Part shown: positions 13,300 through 22,454 of the stretch, piece after piece
Layout of the letters: every line of letters starts with the position of its first letter
Numbering within the stretch: the stretch's first letter is position 1
Origin: Solirubrobacterales bacterium
GTDB lineage: Bacteria > Actinomycetota > Thermoleophilia > Solirubrobacterales > 70-9
Length of the DNA: 43,386 nucleotides
Direction: 5' to 3'
Assembly: GCA_025936755.1 (NCBI GenBank)
Contig: JAICSS010000022.1
Location: 1-43,386 of the forward strand
Program-made: the position numbers and the translations under genes
Notes under the pieces: model-generated
The model's input: only the letters and a program-made list of their open reading frames with translations
Told to the model about the DNA's origin: nothing
Database searches by the model: none

Positions 13300-13890
13300 A
13301 TGGCCGACGAGAAAAAAGACAAAAAAGCTTCGAAACCGGCGGCGAAAAAAGAGACCGCCAAAAAAGACTCGAAAGCCAAAAAAGCTCCGGCAAAAAAAAC
13401 CGAGTCGAAAAAAGCCGCCAAAAAACCGGCTGCCAAAAAAGACTCGAAAGCCAAAGGCAAAGAGAAAAAAGCCGAGGGCAAAGCCAAAAAAGACTCGCAA
13501 GCCAAAAAAGAGCCGGCCAAAAAAGCCGCTCCGAAAAAACCGGCAGCGCCGCCCGTCGTCAAAGCCAAGGCCCGCTACGTGCGGATCGCCCCGCGCAAGG
13601 CGCGGCTGATCGCCGACCAGGTGCGCGGCATGGACATCGAAAGCGCCCGGGCGCTGCTGCAGTTCTCGCCCCGCGGCGCCGCCCACCCGATCCACAAGCT
13701 GATCAACTCGGCCGCCGCCAACGCGGAAAGCAACCACGACCTCGTCGGCGACGAGATGCGCGTCTCCTCGATCACCGTCGACGAGGGGCCGACCCTGCGC
13801 CGCTTCCGCCCCCGGGCGATGGGCCGGGCGACTCCGATCAACAAGCGAACCAGCCACATCGCCGTGGCTCTGACCCCGGTGGAGGACTGA
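13300..13890 (+). CDS. rplV: 50S ribosomal protein L22 with Lys/Ala-rich N-terminal extension
   Basis: The 196-residue product is much longer than the usual ~110. Residues 1-88 are almost only Lys, Ala, Glu, Ser and Pro, in KKDSKAKK-like repeats. The true L22 domain starts near residue 88 ([21 protein letters not shown]) and includes the tunnel-lining hairpin. The tail is encoded with repeated AAAAAA runs (one of eight A), quite unlike the surrounding GC-rich codon use. Lys-rich L22 or L29 tails occur in some actinobacteria. The ATG at 13300 is the only sensible start, 3 nt after rpsS; an internal start at the core is possible but no site is obvious. Confidence 0.95.
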   Translation: MADEKKDKKASKPAAKKETAKKDSKAKKAPAKKTESKKAAKKPAAKKDSKAKGKEKKAEGKAKKDSQAKKEPAKKAAPKKPAAPPVVKAKARYVRIAPRKARLIADQVRGMDIESARALLQFSPRGAAHPIHKLINSAAANAESNHDLVGDEMRVSSITVDEGPTLRRFRPRAMGRATPINKRTSHIAVALTPVED

Positions 13891-13892
13891 GC

Positions 13893-14747
13893 ATGGGACA
13901 GAAGATCCACCCCGAGGGTTTCCGCGTCGGCTACATCCACGACTGGAAGTCGAACTGGTACGAGGACAAAAACTTCGCCGACGTCCTCCAGGAAGACCTG
14001 CAGATCCGCGATCACATCGTCGGCAAGCTCTCGCATGCGGGGCTCTCGAACATCACGATCGAGCGCCGCGGCGAGGTCGCCGTCGACATCCACACGGCCC
14101 GGCCGGGGATCGTCATCGGCAAGTCCGGCAGCGAAGTCGACGCCCTGCGCAAGGAGCTGCACAAGCTCACCGGCAGCCCGGTGAAAGTGAACATCCGCGA
14201 GGTCAAGCGCCCCGAGCTCGACGCCAAGCTGGTCGCCCAGTCGATCGCCGAGCAGCTGCAGAACCGGGTCGCCTTCCGGCGGGCGATGAAACGCGCCCTC
14301 ACCTCGGCGATGCGCTCCGGCGCCAAGGGCGTGAAGGTCCAGGTCTCCGGCCGCCTCGGCGGCGCCGAGATGGCGCGGACCGAACAGTATTCCGACGGTC
14401 GCGTGCCGCTGCACACCCTCCGCGCCGACATCGACTACGGCTTCTTCGAGGCCCGCACCACGACCGGCCGGATCGGCGTCAAATGCTGGATCAACAAAGG
14501 CGAGGTGATGCCGGAGGGCTTCCGCTCCGACCTCGTCTCCGGGGACGGCGACGGCCAGGGCCAGCGCCGCGGCGGCGGTCGTCGCGACGACCGCGGCGGC
14601 GGCGGGCGCGGGCGTGGCCCGGGTGGCGACCGCGGCGGTCGCGGACCGGGCGGAGATCGCGGCGGGCGCGGCGGCGGCGGGCGTGGCCCGGGCGGACGCG
14701 GTCCCGGCGGCGGCGGTCGCGGCGGACAGCGTGGAGGTGGTCGCTGA
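13893..14747 (+). CDS. rpsC: 30S ribosomal protein S3 with C-terminal RGG-rich tail
   Basis: This is a 284-residue protein. The normal S3 body ends near residue 217 ([15 protein letters not shown]) and contains the KH-domain motif [11 protein letters not shown] (about 73-82). S3 forms part of the mRNA entry helicase. Residues 218-284 are a Gly/Arg/Pro tail with [12 protein letters not shown] and GRGPGG repeats, resembling eukaryotic RGG boxes that bind RNA loosely. Long S3 tails are known in some actinobacteria, but the RGG character is notable. Its stop overlaps the rplP start (TGATG). Confidence 0.96.
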   Translation: MGQKIHPEGFRVGYIHDWKSNWYEDKNFADVLQEDLQIRDHIVGKLSHAGLSNITIERRGEVAVDIHTARPGIVIGKSGSEVDALRKELHKLTGSPVKVNIREVKRPELDAKLVAQSIAEQLQNRVAFRRAMKRALTSAMRSGAKGVKVQVSGRLGGAEMARTEQYSDGRVPLHTLRADIDYGFFEARTTTGRIGVKCWINKGEVMPEGFRSDLVSGDGDGQGQRRGGGRRDDRGGGGRGRGPGGDRGGRGPGGDRGGRGGGGRGPGGRGPGGGGRGGQRGGGR

Positions 14748-15166
14748 TGTTGATGCCGAAACGGGTCAAGCACCGCAAACAGTTCCGTGGCCGCATGCGC
14801 GGCAACACCAAGGGCGGCAGCTCCGTCGCCTTCGGCGAGTACGGGATCAAGGCGCTCGAGCGCGGCTGGATCACCAATCGCCAGATCGAGGCCGCCCGTG
14901 TGGCGATGACCCGCAAGATCAAACGTGGCGGCAAGGTCTGGATCAACGTCTTCCCGGACAAGCCCTACACGAAGAAGCCGGCCGAGACCCGGATGGGCTC
15001 AGGCAAGGGCAACCCCGAGGGGTGGGTCGCCGTGGTCAAGCCGGGCAAGGTTATGTTCGAGCTGGCCGGCGTCCCCGAGGACCTGGCGCGCGAAGCGCTG
15101 CGCCTGGCCGGACACAAGCTTCCCGTCAAAACCAAATTCGTCATGCGCGAGGGGGCCGGCGACTGA
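14747..15166 (+). CDS. rplP: 50S ribosomal protein L16
   Basis: This is a 139-residue protein beginning [16 protein letters not shown]16 organises the A-site region of the 50S subunit. The conserved [10 protein letters not shown] and [18 protein letters not shown] segments are present and the length is standard. It is coupled by TGATG at both ends, to rpsC and to rpmC. Confidence 0.98.
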   Translation: MLMPKRVKHRKQFRGRMRGNTKGGSSVAFGEYGIKALERGWITNRQIEAARVAMTRKIKRGGKVWINVFPDKPYTKKPAETRMGSGKGNPEGWVAVVKPGKVMFELAGVPEDLAREALRLAGHKLPVKTKFVMREGAGD

Positions 15167-15381
15167 TGAAGGCGGCAGAGGCGCATAACCTCAAAGACGA
15201 CGAGCTGGTGGCGAAACTGATCGACGCCAAGCAGGAGGCTTTCAACCTCCGCTTCCGGCACGCGACCGGAGAGCTCGAGAACACCGCCCGGATGGGCCAG
15301 GCGAAGAAGGACATCGCCCGGCTGCTGACCGTGGCCAAGGCCCGCGGCATCGATGTCGAGAAAGAGACCCGACGGATATGA
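15166..15381 (+). CDS. rpmC: 50S ribosomal protein L29
   Basis: This is a 71-residue protein with the typical two-helix layout: [20 protein letters not shown] and the conserved [17 protein letters not shown] region. L29 sits near the exit tunnel beside L23. It overlaps rplP by 1 nt and rpsQ by 4 nt (ATGA). Confidence 0.97.
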   Translation: MKAAEAHNLKDDELVAKLIDAKQEAFNLRFRHATGELENTARMGQAKKDIARLLTVAKARGIDVEKETRRI

Positions 15382-16061
15382 GCGACGACGAGCAGAAAAA
15401 AGAAGAGACGACCGAGGAGCCTCAGGCTGAGGAGACCCCCGCGGCTGAGGAGACCCCTGCGGCCGAGGAGACTCCTGCCGAGGAGGCTCCCGCGGCTGAG
15501 GAGACTCCCGCCGAGGAGGCGCCTGTCGCCGAGGCTGAGGAGGCGCCCGCCGAAGACGCGGGAGACGCACCTGCCGCCGAGGAGGCCGAGGCTTCGGAGC
15601 CCAACCCCGAGGACGAGCTTCCCTGGAAGGAGCGCCGCCGGCTGCAGAAATCCCGCCGCCCGGTGCGCAAAGCGCTGCCCTCCGACACCGAGGAGCGCAA
15701 ATCGCTGCGGGCCCAGGAGCGCAAACGCAAGGCGGATCTGCGCCGCAAGCAGCGCGCCGCCGCCAAGGCCGCCCACACCGCCGGCACCGGCACCCCGCCG
15801 GCCGAGCGGGAGTCGAACGCGGCCAAGGTGCGGCAGGGGATCGTCGTCTCCAGCAAAGGCGACAAGTCGATCACCGTCCGCATCGACATCGCCCGCCGTC
15901 ACCGCACCTACGAGAAGATCGTCCGCAGCTCGACCAAGCTGCACGCCCACGACGAGCGCAACGAGGCCGGCGAGGGCGACGTGGTCCGCGTGATCGAGAC
16001 CCGACCGCTCTCCAAGACCAAGCGCTGGCGCCTGGTCGACGTGGTGGAGAAGGCGAGGTAG
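15378..16061 (+). CDS. rpsQ: 30S ribosomal protein S17 with ~147-residue N-terminal extension
   Basis: The 227-residue product is almost three times the usual S17 length (~85). The S17 OB-fold domain occupies residues ~148-227 ([20 protein letters not shown] onward). Residues 1-80 are acidic repeats of the type [15 protein letters not shown]. Residues ~83-135 switch to a strongly basic, probably helical stretch ([23 protein letters not shown]). The start is fixed by the ATGA overlap with rpmC, so the extension looks genuinely translated. S17 binds 16S rRNA helix 11. The role of the extension is unknown. Confidence 0.95.
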   Translation: MSDDEQKKEETTEEPQAEETPAAEETPAAEETPAEEAPAAEETPAEEAPVAEAEEAPAEDAGDAPAAEEAEASEPNPEDELPWKERRRLQKSRRPVRKALPSDTEERKSLRAQERKRKADLRRKQRAAAKAAHTAGTGTPPAERESNAAKVRQGIVVSSKGDKSITVRIDIARRHRTYEKIVRSSTKLHAHDERNEAGEGDVVRVIETRPLSKTKRWRLVDVVEKAR

Positions 16062-16065
16062 CGAG

Positions 16066-16437
16066 ATGATCCAGCAGGAGTCCAGGCTCAAGGTCGCCGA
16101 CAACTCGGGCGCGCGCGAGATCCTCTGCATCCGCGTCAAAGGCGGCTCCCACCGCCGTTACGCCAGCGTCGGCGACGTCATCACCGCGACGGTGAAATCG
16201 GCCAGCCCGCAGGGCGGCGTCCGCAAGGGCGAGGTCGTGCAGGCGGTCGTCGTCCGCACCCGCAAGCCGCTCAGCCGTCCCGACGGCACCTACATCTCCT
16301 TCGACGAGAACGCCGCGGTGCTGATCGACCCGGCCAGCAACAACCCGCGCGGGACCCGGATCTTCGGCCCGGTGGCGCGCGAACTGCGCGATCGCAACTT
16401 CATGAAAATCATCTCGCTCGCCCCGGAGGTGCTCTAG
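16066..16437 (+). CDS. rplN: 50S ribosomal protein L14
   Basis: This is a 123-residue protein beginning [19 protein letters not shown], with the conserved [17 protein letters not shown] and [14 protein letters not shown]14 lies at the subunit interface and is the docking site of RsfS. It follows rpsQ by 4 nt and precedes rplX by 2 nt. Confidence 0.98.
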   Translation: MIQQESRLKVADNSGAREILCIRVKGGSHRRYASVGDVITATVKSASPQGGVRKGEVVQAVVVRTRKPLSRPDGTYISFDENAAVLIDPASNNPRGTRIFGPVARELRDRNFMKIISLAPEVL

Positions 16438-16439
16438 CG

Positions 16440-16778
16440 ATGGCCAAGTCCATGCGCATCCGCACCGACGACACGGTGCTGATCATCGGCGGCAAGGACG
16501 CCGGCAAGAAAGGCCGCGTCACCCGCACCGACCCGAAGAAGCGCCGGGTCTACGTCGAGAACCTCAACATCATCAAGCGCCACGAACGGCCGCGCTCCCA
16601 GACCGATCTGAAAAACCCGCAGGCCGGGGGGATCGTCGAAAAGGAGGGGCCGATCGACGTCTCCAACGTGATGCTGCTCGATCCCAAAGACAACAAACCG
16701 ACCCGCATCGGCGTCCGCGTCGACAAAGGCGGCAAGCGGGTCCGCTACGCGAAGCGGACCGGAAACGAGATCGGCTGA
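16440..16778 (+). CDS. rplX: 50S ribosomal protein L24
   Basis: This is a 112-residue protein with an N-terminal KOW motif ([19 protein letters not shown]) and the NIIKRHERP and [12 protein letters not shown] segments. L24 is an assembly initiator of the 50S subunit. Its stop overlaps the rplE ATG by one base (TGATG). Confidence 0.97.
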   Translation: MAKSMRIRTDDTVLIIGGKDAGKKGRVTRTDPKKRRVYVENLNIIKRHERPRSQTDLKNPQAGGIVEKEGPIDVSNVMLLDPKDNKPTRIGVRVDKGGKRVRYAKRTGNEIG

Positions 16779-17584
16779 TGGAGGCGACCGTGGCACCGAC
16801 TTCACAGGCTGCGCCGCCGCCGCGCCTGCGTGAGAAATACGAGCAGGACGTGCTGCCGGCGCTGACGCAGAAATTCGGCTACACGACGCCGATGGAGGCG
16901 CCGCGCCTGGAGAAGATCACGCTCAACATGGGCCTGGGCAAAGAGAAACAGGACAAGCGCTCCTTCGAACTCGCCCAGGAACAGCTGGCGACGATCGCCG
17001 GCCAGCAGCCGAGCGTGCGCCGCGCCCGCAAGTCGGTCGCCTCCTTCAAGCTGCGCGAGGGGATGCCGGTCGGCGTCTCGGTGACCCTGCGCCGGGCCCG
17101 GATGTGGGAGTTCCTCGACCGCCTGGTCTCGATCGCGGTGCCGCGGATTCGCGACTTCCGCGGCCTCAACCCGCGCTCCTTCGACGGCCGCGGCAACTAC
17201 TCGATGGGCGTCAAGGAGCAGCTGATCTTCCCCGAAATCGACTACGACTCGGTCGACGTCGTCCGGGGTCTGGACGTGACGATCACGACTTCCGCTAAAA
17301 CTGACCTCGAGGCTTTCGAGCTTCTGCTCGGGCTGGGGATGCCGTTCGCCCAGGAGGGCCGTCCCGGACAGGCCGAGCGCGAAGCGAAGCAGAAGGAAGC
17401 CGAAGAGGAGCAGCGCAAAGAGGAGGCCCGCCAGAAGGCCGAGATCGAGCAGGCGGCCCTCGAGCAGCTGAAAGAGGAGAACCCCGAGGCCTACGCCAAG
17501 CCGGAAGGCGAGGACGAGGGCGCCGCCGAGAGCGGAGACGAAGAGGCCGGAGAGACGGCCGAGGAGAGTTCCAACGATGGCTAA
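16778..17584 (+). CDS. rplE: 50S ribosomal protein L5 with acidic C-terminal extension
   Basis: The 268-residue product has a normal L5 body up to about residue 190 (LLLGLGMPF), then a 78-residue extension. The first half of the extension is Glu/Lys/Gln-rich and looks like a charged helix ([20 protein letters not shown]). The end is strongly acidic ([15 protein letters not shown]). L5 binds 5S rRNA and contacts the P-site tRNA. The ATG start is coupled to rplX, and a GTG four codons later is an alternative. The gene overlaps rpsN by 8 nt. Confidence 0.96.
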   Translation: MEATVAPTSQAAPPPRLREKYEQDVLPALTQKFGYTTPMEAPRLEKITLNMGLGKEKQDKRSFELAQEQLATIAGQQPSVRRARKSVASFKLREGMPVGVSVTLRRARMWEFLDRLVSIAVPRIRDFRGLNPRSFDGRGNYSMGVKEQLIFPEIDYDSVDVVRGLDVTITTSAKTDLEAFELLLGLGMPFAQEGRPGQAEREAKQKEAEEEQRKEEARQKAEIEQAALEQLKEENPEAYAKPEGEDEGAAESGDEEAGETAEESSNDG

Positions 17585-17762
17585 GACTTCGATGAAGGTG
17601 AAGCAGGCGCGGAAACCGAAGTTCAAATCGCGCGGCTACAACCGCTGCCGCCGCTGCGGCCGCCCGCGCGCCTACTTCCGCAAATTCGGCCTCTGCCGCA
17701 TCTGCCTGCGCGAGGCCGCCCACGAGGGGTACATCCCCGGCATGACCAAGTCGAGCTGGTAG
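17577..17762 (+). CDS. rpsN: 30S ribosomal protein S14, zinc-binding (type Z)
   Basis: This short 61-residue S14 carries a CxxC-X12-CxxC zinc ribbon (Cys 24, 27, 40, 43) and the conserved [14 protein letters not shown] end. This is the zinc-dependent form; many actinobacteria also hold a zinc-free paralogue elsewhere. It overlaps rplE by 8 nt, and rpsH starts 12 nt later. Confidence 0.97.
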   Translation: MAKTSMKVKQARKPKFKSRGYNRCRRCGRPRAYFRKFGLCRICLREAAHEGYIPGMTKSSW

Positions 17763-17774
17763 GGACGCGAAGCC

Positions 17775-18170
17775 ATGCACACTGACCCGATCGCCGATTA
17801 CCTGACCCGGATCCGCAACGCGATCCGCGCTGGCCACGACGAGGTGGAGATCCCCCTCAACGGCCTCAAGCTGGAGATGTCCCGCATCCTCAAGGAGCAG
17901 GGCTACATCAAGGACTTCAGCCGCAAGCCGGCGGCCGTCGGCGAGGCGATCAAGGTCGAGCTCAAGTACACCGAGGACCGCCAGCCGGTGATCCTCGGGA
18001 TCGAACGGGTCTCGCGCCCGGGCCGCCGCCGCTACGTCGACCACAAAAACGTCCCCCGCGTCGACGGCGGGACCGGAACCGCGATCGTCAGCACCTCCGC
18101 CGGCGTGATGACCGGCCACGAAGCCCGGCAGAAAGGCGTCGGCGGCGAGGTCGTCGCCTACGTCTGGTGA
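17775..18170 (+). CDS. rpsH: 30S ribosomal protein S8
   Basis: This is a 131-residue protein beginning [24 protein letters not shown], with the conserved C-terminal [19 protein letters not shown]8 binds the central domain of 16S rRNA and represses the spc operon in E. coli. Spacing to rplF is 4 nt. Confidence 0.98.
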   Translation: MHTDPIADYLTRIRNAIRAGHDEVEIPLNGLKLEMSRILKEQGYIKDFSRKPAAVGEAIKVELKYTEDRQPVILGIERVSRPGRRRYVDHKNVPRVDGGTGTAIVSTSAGVMTGHEARQKGVGGEVVAYVW

Positions 18171-18174
18171 GCGG

Positions 18175-18708
18175 ATGAGCCGGATCGGAAGAAAGCCCGT
18201 GCCCGTGCCCGACGCCGTCTCGGTGGAGATCGCCCCTGGCAACATCGCCGTCAAGGGGCCGAAGGGGGAGCTGCGCCAGACCCTCTCCGCCGAGATGAAG
18301 GTCGAGCAGGAGGACGGGACCGTCACCGTCTCCCGCCCCACCAACCGCGGCGAGCACCGGGCCCTGCACGGCCTCACCCGCAGCCTGATCGCGAACATGG
18401 TCGAGGGGGTCACCGAGGGCTTCGAGAAGCGCCTCGAGATCCAAGGCGTCGGCTACCGCGCCGCCCTGAAAGGGAAAAAGCTGGAGCTGGCGCTGGGCTA
18501 CTCCCATCCGGTGGCGATCGACGCCCCCGAGGGGATCGACTTCGAAGTCCCGCAGCCGACCGAAGTGATCGTCAAGGGCATCGACAAGCAGCTCGTCGGC
18601 CAGGTCGCCGCGGACATCCGCAAGCGCCGGCCGCCGGAGCCCTACAAGGGCAAGGGCATCCGCTACAAAGACGAGCAGGTCCTGCGGAAGGTGGGTAAGC
18701 GCGCATGA
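18175..18708 (+). CDS. rplF: 50S ribosomal protein L6
   Basis: This is a 177-residue protein with [13 protein letters not shown] at the start and the signature [15 protein letters not shown] near the C-terminus. L6 lies near the factor-binding site of the 50S subunit. It overlaps rplR by 4 nt (ATGA). Confidence 0.98.
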   Translation: MSRIGRKPVPVPDAVSVEIAPGNIAVKGPKGELRQTLSAEMKVEQEDGTVTVSRPTNRGEHRALHGLTRSLIANMVEGVTEGFEKRLEIQGVGYRAALKGKKLELALGYSHPVAIDAPEGIDFEVPQPTEVIVKGIDKQLVGQVAADIRKRRPPEPYKGKGIRYKDEQVLRKVGKRA

Positions 18709-19058
18709 CCGTCCTCACCAAGCGTCAGCGCCGGCTCAAACGGCGGCGCCGGGTCCGCGCCCGCGTCCACGGCACGGCCGAGCGGCCGCGGCTCTCGGTC
18801 TACCGCTCCAACAAGGGCGTCTTCGCCCAGCTCATCGACGACACCAAGGGCCACACCGTGGCCGCGGTCAACTGGATCGAGCCGGAGCTGCGCAAGCTCA
18901 ACGCCTCCGAGCAGGCGAAGAAGGCCGGCGAACTGCTGGCCGAGCGGGCGAAGGGCGCCGGCGTCGAGACCTGCGTCTTCGATCGCGGCGGCTACCAGTA
19001 CCACGGTCGCGTCAAGGCGCTGGCCGAGGGCGCGCGAGAGGGGGGTCTGGCTTTCTGA
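18705..19058 (+). CDS. rplR: 50S ribosomal protein L18
   Basis: This is a 117-residue protein with a basic N-terminus and the conserved [16 protein letters not shown] and [26 protein letters not shown]18 binds 5S rRNA with L5. The start overlaps the rplF stop. A 32-nt gap with a small hairpin separates it from rpsE, the widest gap in this part of the cluster. Confidence 0.98.
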   Translation: MTVLTKRQRRLKRRRRVRARVHGTAERPRLSVYRSNKGVFAQLIDDTKGHTVAAVNWIEPELRKLNASEQAKKAGELLAERAKGAGVETCVFDRGGYQYHGRVKALAEGAREGGLAF

Positions 19059-19060
19059 AG

Positions 19061-19077
19061 CCGTAGTTCCGCTACGG
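19061..19077 (+). other. Small hairpin between rplR and rpsE
   Basis: CCGTAG (19061-19066) pairs with CTACGG (19072-19077) around TTCCG. It could be an mRNA processing or pausing site within the spc operon. Confidence 0.3.
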
Positions 19078-19090
19078 TGAGCCGCTGCTT

Positions 19091-19777
19091 ATGAAGGGTA
19101 TGGACGTCAAGAACGTGGAAACGGTCAGTCCCCGCGGGCTGGACCTGCAGGAGCGGGTGATCGAGATCAACCGCGTCGCCAAGGTGGTCAAGGGCGGCCG
19201 GCGCTTCTCCTTCACCGCGCTCGTCGCCGTCGGCGACGAGGAGGGCGTGGTCGGGATCGGCTACGGCAAGGCCCGCGAGGTCCCGCTGGCGATCCAGAAG
19301 GGCGTCGAGGACGCCCGCAAGAACCTGATCCGGGTGCCCAAATACGGGAACACCATCACCCACCGCATCATCGGCCGCTTCGGCGCCGGCCACGTCGTCC
19401 TGCGCCCGGCCAGCCCCGGTACCGGCGTCATCGCCGGCGGCGGCGTCCGCGCCGTGCTCGAGCTGGGCGGGGTGCGCGACGTGCTGACCAAGAGCATCGG
19501 CACGCAGAACCCGATCAACCTGGTCAAGGCGACGATGGACGGCTTGGTCCGGCTGCGGCGCCCGGAGGAGGTCGCGGAGCTGCGCGGGCTGACCGTCACC
19601 CAGGTTCTGGGGATCGACGGCGGCAACGGCGCCCAGGCGGCCGAGACCATCGCCGCCGGGGAGCCGCCCGCCCCCGTCGAGGAGAAAGCCGAAGAGGCCG
19701 CCGCTGTCGGCGCCGAGGCCGAGAAAGAGGCTCCGGCGCAGCCGGTTGAGCAGCCCGCGGAGGCCGAGCAGTCGTGA
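19091..19777 (+). CDS. rpsE: 30S ribosomal protein S5 with acidic C-terminal tail
   Basis: The 228-residue product has a normal S5 body to about residue 177, including [25 protein letters not shown] (in two pieces) and [13 protein letters not shown]. It then has a ~50-residue tail rich in Ala, Glu and Pro. S5 affects translational accuracy and helps form the mRNA entry helicase with S3 and S4. An ATG three codons later is an alternative start. Its stop overlaps the rpmD GTG (GTGA). Confidence 0.96.
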   Translation: MKGMDVKNVETVSPRGLDLQERVIEINRVAKVVKGGRRFSFTALVAVGDEEGVVGIGYGKAREVPLAIQKGVEDARKNLIRVPKYGNTITHRIIGRFGAGHVVLRPASPGTGVIAGGGVRAVLELGGVRDVLTKSIGTQNPINLVKATMDGLVRLRRPEEVAELRGLTVTQVLGIDGGNGAQAAETIAAGEPPAPVEEKAEEAAAVGAEAEKEAPAQPVEQPAEAEQS

Positions 19778-19953
19778 GCGCGGTGAAGATCCGGCAGATC
19801 CGCTCGGCCGCGAAGACCAATCCGAACCAGAAAGCGACCCTGAAGGCGCTGAAGCTGGGGCGGATCGGGAAGTCGGTGGAGCTGAAGGATTCCGAGCAAC
19901 TGCAGGGGCAGCTGCGGGTCGTCTCGCACCTCGTGGAGGTCGACGGTGGCTGA
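19774..19953 (+). CDS. rpmD: 50S ribosomal protein L30
   Basis: This is a 59-residue protein from a GTG start, reading [20 protein letters not shown] with [12 protein letters not shown] and [12 protein letters not shown], the normal L30 pattern and length. The gene is short and easily missed. It overlaps rpsE by 4 nt and rplO by 8 nt, exactly where L30 belongs in the spc operon. Confidence 0.95.
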   Translation: MSAVKIRQIRSAAKTNPNQKATLKALKLGRIGKSVELKDSEQLQGQLRVVSHLVEVDGG

Positions 19954-20470
19954 GAAAGCTTCGAAATCGTCTTCGAAGGAATCGACGCGCGCCGAGGAGA
20001 TCGGCCTCCACAACCTGAAGCCGAAGCCCGGCTCCAAAAGGCCGCGCAAGCGGATCGGGCGCGGCGAGGGCAGCGGTCTCGGCAAGACCTCCGGTCGCGG
20101 CCACAAGGGCGCCGGCTCCCGTTCGGGCCGTAAGCGCAAGGCCGGCTACGAGGGCGGGCAGAACCCGATTCACATGCGGATGCGAAAGCTACGCGGCCCG
20201 CACAAAAAGCAGTCGATGCCGTTCGAGAACTTCCGCACCAAGACCCAGGCGGTCAACCTCTCCGACCTCGAGGAGCGCTTCGACAGCGGCGCCGAAGTCA
20301 CGCCGCAGAGCCTCAAGGAGAAGGGCCTGGCGAAGCGGAAGGACCCGGTCAAGGTCCTCGCCCGCGGCGAGATCAAGAAGAAGCTCGAGGTCCACGCGCA
20401 CGCTTTCAGCGCCGCCGCCAAAGAAAAGATAGAGGCGGCCGGCGGTTCCTGTCACACTCTGGAGCCGTAA
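19946..20470 (+). CDS. rplO: 50S ribosomal protein L15
   Basis: This is 174 residues from a GTG inside rpmD. A short Ser/Lys-rich leader (residues 1-20) precedes the conserved [24 protein letters not shown] (in two pieces) and [13 protein letters not shown]15 is a late 50S assembly protein. Its stop overlaps the secY ATG by one base (TAATG). Confidence 0.97.
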   Translation: MAEKASKSSSKESTRAEEIGLHNLKPKPGSKRPRKRIGRGEGSGLGKTSGRGHKGAGSRSGRKRKAGYEGGQNPIHMRMRKLRGPHKKQSMPFENFRTKTQAVNLSDLEERFDSGAEVTPQSLKEKGLAKRKDPVKVLARGEIKKKLEVHAHAFSAAAKEKIEAAGGSCHTLEP

Positions 20471-21738
20471 TGCTCAAAACCATTCTCAACGCCTTCAGCG
20501 TTGCGGACATCCGCAAGAAGCTCGCCTTCACGGCGGCGATGCTGGCGCTGTACCGGCTCGGGTCCTACATCCCGACCCCGGGCGTCGACTCCAACGCCGT
20601 CAAGGAAGTCTCCGAAAACTTCAGCGGCGCCGGCATCCTCAACTTCCTCAACACCTTCTCGGGAGGAAGCCTCTCGCGGTTGAGCATCTTCGCGCTGGGG
20701 ATCATGCCCTACATCACCGCCTCGATCATCCTGCAGCTGCTGACGGTGGTGGTTCCCTCGCTCGAGCGCCTGCAGAAAGAGGGCGAGGTCGGGCAGCAGA
20801 AGATCACCCAGTACACGCGCTACCTGACCGTCGGCCTCGCCTTCGGCCAGTCCCTCGGCTACGTCTTCCTCTTCAACTCCTTCAGCACCGGCCGGACCAG
20901 CGTCGTCGGCAACCTCACCTTCCCGCGCCTCTTCCTGATCGTCATCTGCCTCACCGCCGGCTGCACCCTGCTGATGTGGCTGGGCGAGCTGATCACCCAG
21001 CGCGGGATCGGCAACGGCATCTCGCTGATGATCTTCGCCTCGATCGCCTCGCGGATCGTCCCGGGGCTCTCCAAGTGGTGGAACAACCCCGACCAGGTGT
21101 TCATCGTGATGATGCCCTTCATCGCCCTGGCGGTGATCGTCGCGATCGTCTTCGTCCAGGAGGGCCAGCGCCGGATCCCGGTCCAGTACGCCAAACGCGT
21201 GGTCGGGCGCAAAATGACCTCCGGCGGCTCCACCTACCTGCCGCTGCGGGTCAACATGGCCGGCGTCATCCCGGTCATCTTCGCGGCCTCGATCATGGCC
21301 TTCCCGGCGACGCTCGGGCAGATGCTCAACACCAACACCACGCTCGACTTCGCCGCCTTCTTCGGGCCCAACACCTGGGCCTACGTGGTCGGGGAGGTCT
21401 TCTTCATCATCATCTTCACCTACTTCTATACGGCGGTCACCTTCAACCCGGTCGACCAGGCCGACAACCTGAAGAAATACGGCGGCTTCATCCCCGGCGT
21501 CCGTCCGGGCCGGCCGACCGCCGAGTACCTGGACAAAATCCTCTCGCGCCTGACCTTCCCGGGGGCGCTCTACCTGGGCGCGGTGGCGGCTCTGCCGACG
21601 ATCCTGATCAGCCAGACGTCGGCCAACTTCTACTTCGGCGGGACCTCGATCCTGATCGTGATCGGCGTGGCTCTGGATACGGTCAAGCAGCTGGAGGCCC
21701 AGCTGATGATGCGCAACTACGAGGGCTTCCTCAAATAA
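20470..21738 (+). CDS. secY: Preprotein translocase subunit SecY
   Basis: This 422-residue integral membrane protein forms the protein-conducting channel of the Sec translocon. The N-terminus [18 protein letters not shown] is followed by ten hydrophobic segments. The plug region GGSLSRLSIFALGIMPYITASI and the cytoplasmic loop YAKRVVGRKMTSGGSTYLPL are visible in order. It is translationally coupled to rplO, and adk starts 9 nt later, the usual spc-operon order. Confidence 0.98.
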   Translation: MLKTILNAFSVADIRKKLAFTAAMLALYRLGSYIPTPGVDSNAVKEVSENFSGAGILNFLNTFSGGSLSRLSIFALGIMPYITASIILQLLTVVVPSLERLQKEGEVGQQKITQYTRYLTVGLAFGQSLGYVFLFNSFSTGRTSVVGNLTFPRLFLIVICLTAGCTLLMWLGELITQRGIGNGISLMIFASIASRIVPGLSKWWNNPDQVFIVMMPFIALAVIVAIVFVQEGQRRIPVQYAKRVVGRKMTSGGSTYLPLRVNMAGVIPVIFAASIMAFPATLGQMLNTNTTLDFAAFFGPNTWAYVVGEVFFIIIFTYFYTAVTFNPVDQADNLKKYGGFIPGVRPGRPTAEYLDKILSRLTFPGALYLGAVAALPTILISQTSANFYFGGTSILIVIGVALDTVKQLEAQLMMRNYEGFLK

Positions 21739-21747
21739 GCTCCCCGG

Positions 21748-22428
21748 ATGGTTGAGCTGAATCTCGTCCTCTTGGGCCCCCCGGGGTCCGGCAAGGGCAC
21801 GCAGGGGGAGCGGTTGAACGAGGACCTGCGGCTGCCTTATTACGCGACGGGGGACATTCTCCGGGCCGCGGTGCGGGAGGAGACCGAGCTGGGGCGAACG
21901 GCGAAGGGGTACATGGACCGCGGCGATCTCGTGCCCGACGAGGTGATCGTCGGCGTGATCGCCGAGCGGGTCGGCTCCAGCGAGGCGCTCGACGGCTTCA
22001 TCCTCGACGGCTTCCCCCGCACGACTCCGCAGGCCGAGGCGCTCGACGCCAAGCTCTCCGACCTGGGGCGGGGGGTGACCGCGGTGCTGCTGATCGACGT
22101 CTCCGACGACGAGGTCGTGCGGCGGCTCGGCGGCCGCCGTACCTGCGAGGCGAACGGCCACGTCTTCCACGTCGAGTTCGAACCGCCCACGCAGGAGGGC
22201 GTCTGCGACATCGACGGCTCGCCGCTCATAGTGCGCGACGACGACGAGCCCGAGGTGATCCGCAAGCGCCTCGAGACCTACCACGAGAAGACCGAGCCGC
22301 TCGTCTCCTACTACGACAGCCGCGGCGTCCTGCGGCGGATCGAGGGCGAGGCGGCGCCGGAGGCGGTGGCGGAGCAGGTCCGCGGCACCCTGGCGACGCT
22401 GCGGATGGAGCAGGACGAGGCCGTCTAG
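21748..22428 (+). CDS. adk: Adenylate kinase
   Basis: The 226-residue enzyme interconverts ATP + AMP and 2 ADP. The P-loop GPPGSGKGT is at residues 10-18, LDGFPRT follows, and a long LID domain is present. Zinc-LID ligands are only partly kept: Cys133, Asn136 where Cys is usual, Cys153 and Asp156. Family membership is certain; zinc binding is doubtful. It follows secY closely and shares its transcript. Confidence 0.97.
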   Translation: MVELNLVLLGPPGSGKGTQGERLNEDLRLPYYATGDILRAAVREETELGRTAKGYMDRGDLVPDEVIVGVIAERVGSSEALDGFILDGFPRTTPQAEALDAKLSDLGRGVTAVLLIDVSDDEVVRRLGGRRTCEANGHVFHVEFEPPTQEGVCDIDGSPLIVRDDDEPEVIRKRLETYHEKTEPLVSYYDSRGVLRRIEGEAAPEAVAEQVRGTLATLRMEQDEAV

Positions 22429-22454
22429 CCCGTCGCCTCCCCGCAGGCGACCAT

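Noticed and set aside
13300-13560. Poly-A rich stretch read as a frameshift or sequencing error in rplV
   Set aside because: The frame stays open from an rpsS-adjacent ATG into a perfect L22 core, and the Lys/Ala repeats are coherent, so the tail is real coding sequence.
15420-15600. Short tandem repeats at the start of rpsQ as a microsatellite or CRISPR-like array
   Set aside because: The repeats are degenerate GAGGAGAC-type codon repeats encoding EETPAA units in frame; there are no spacers.
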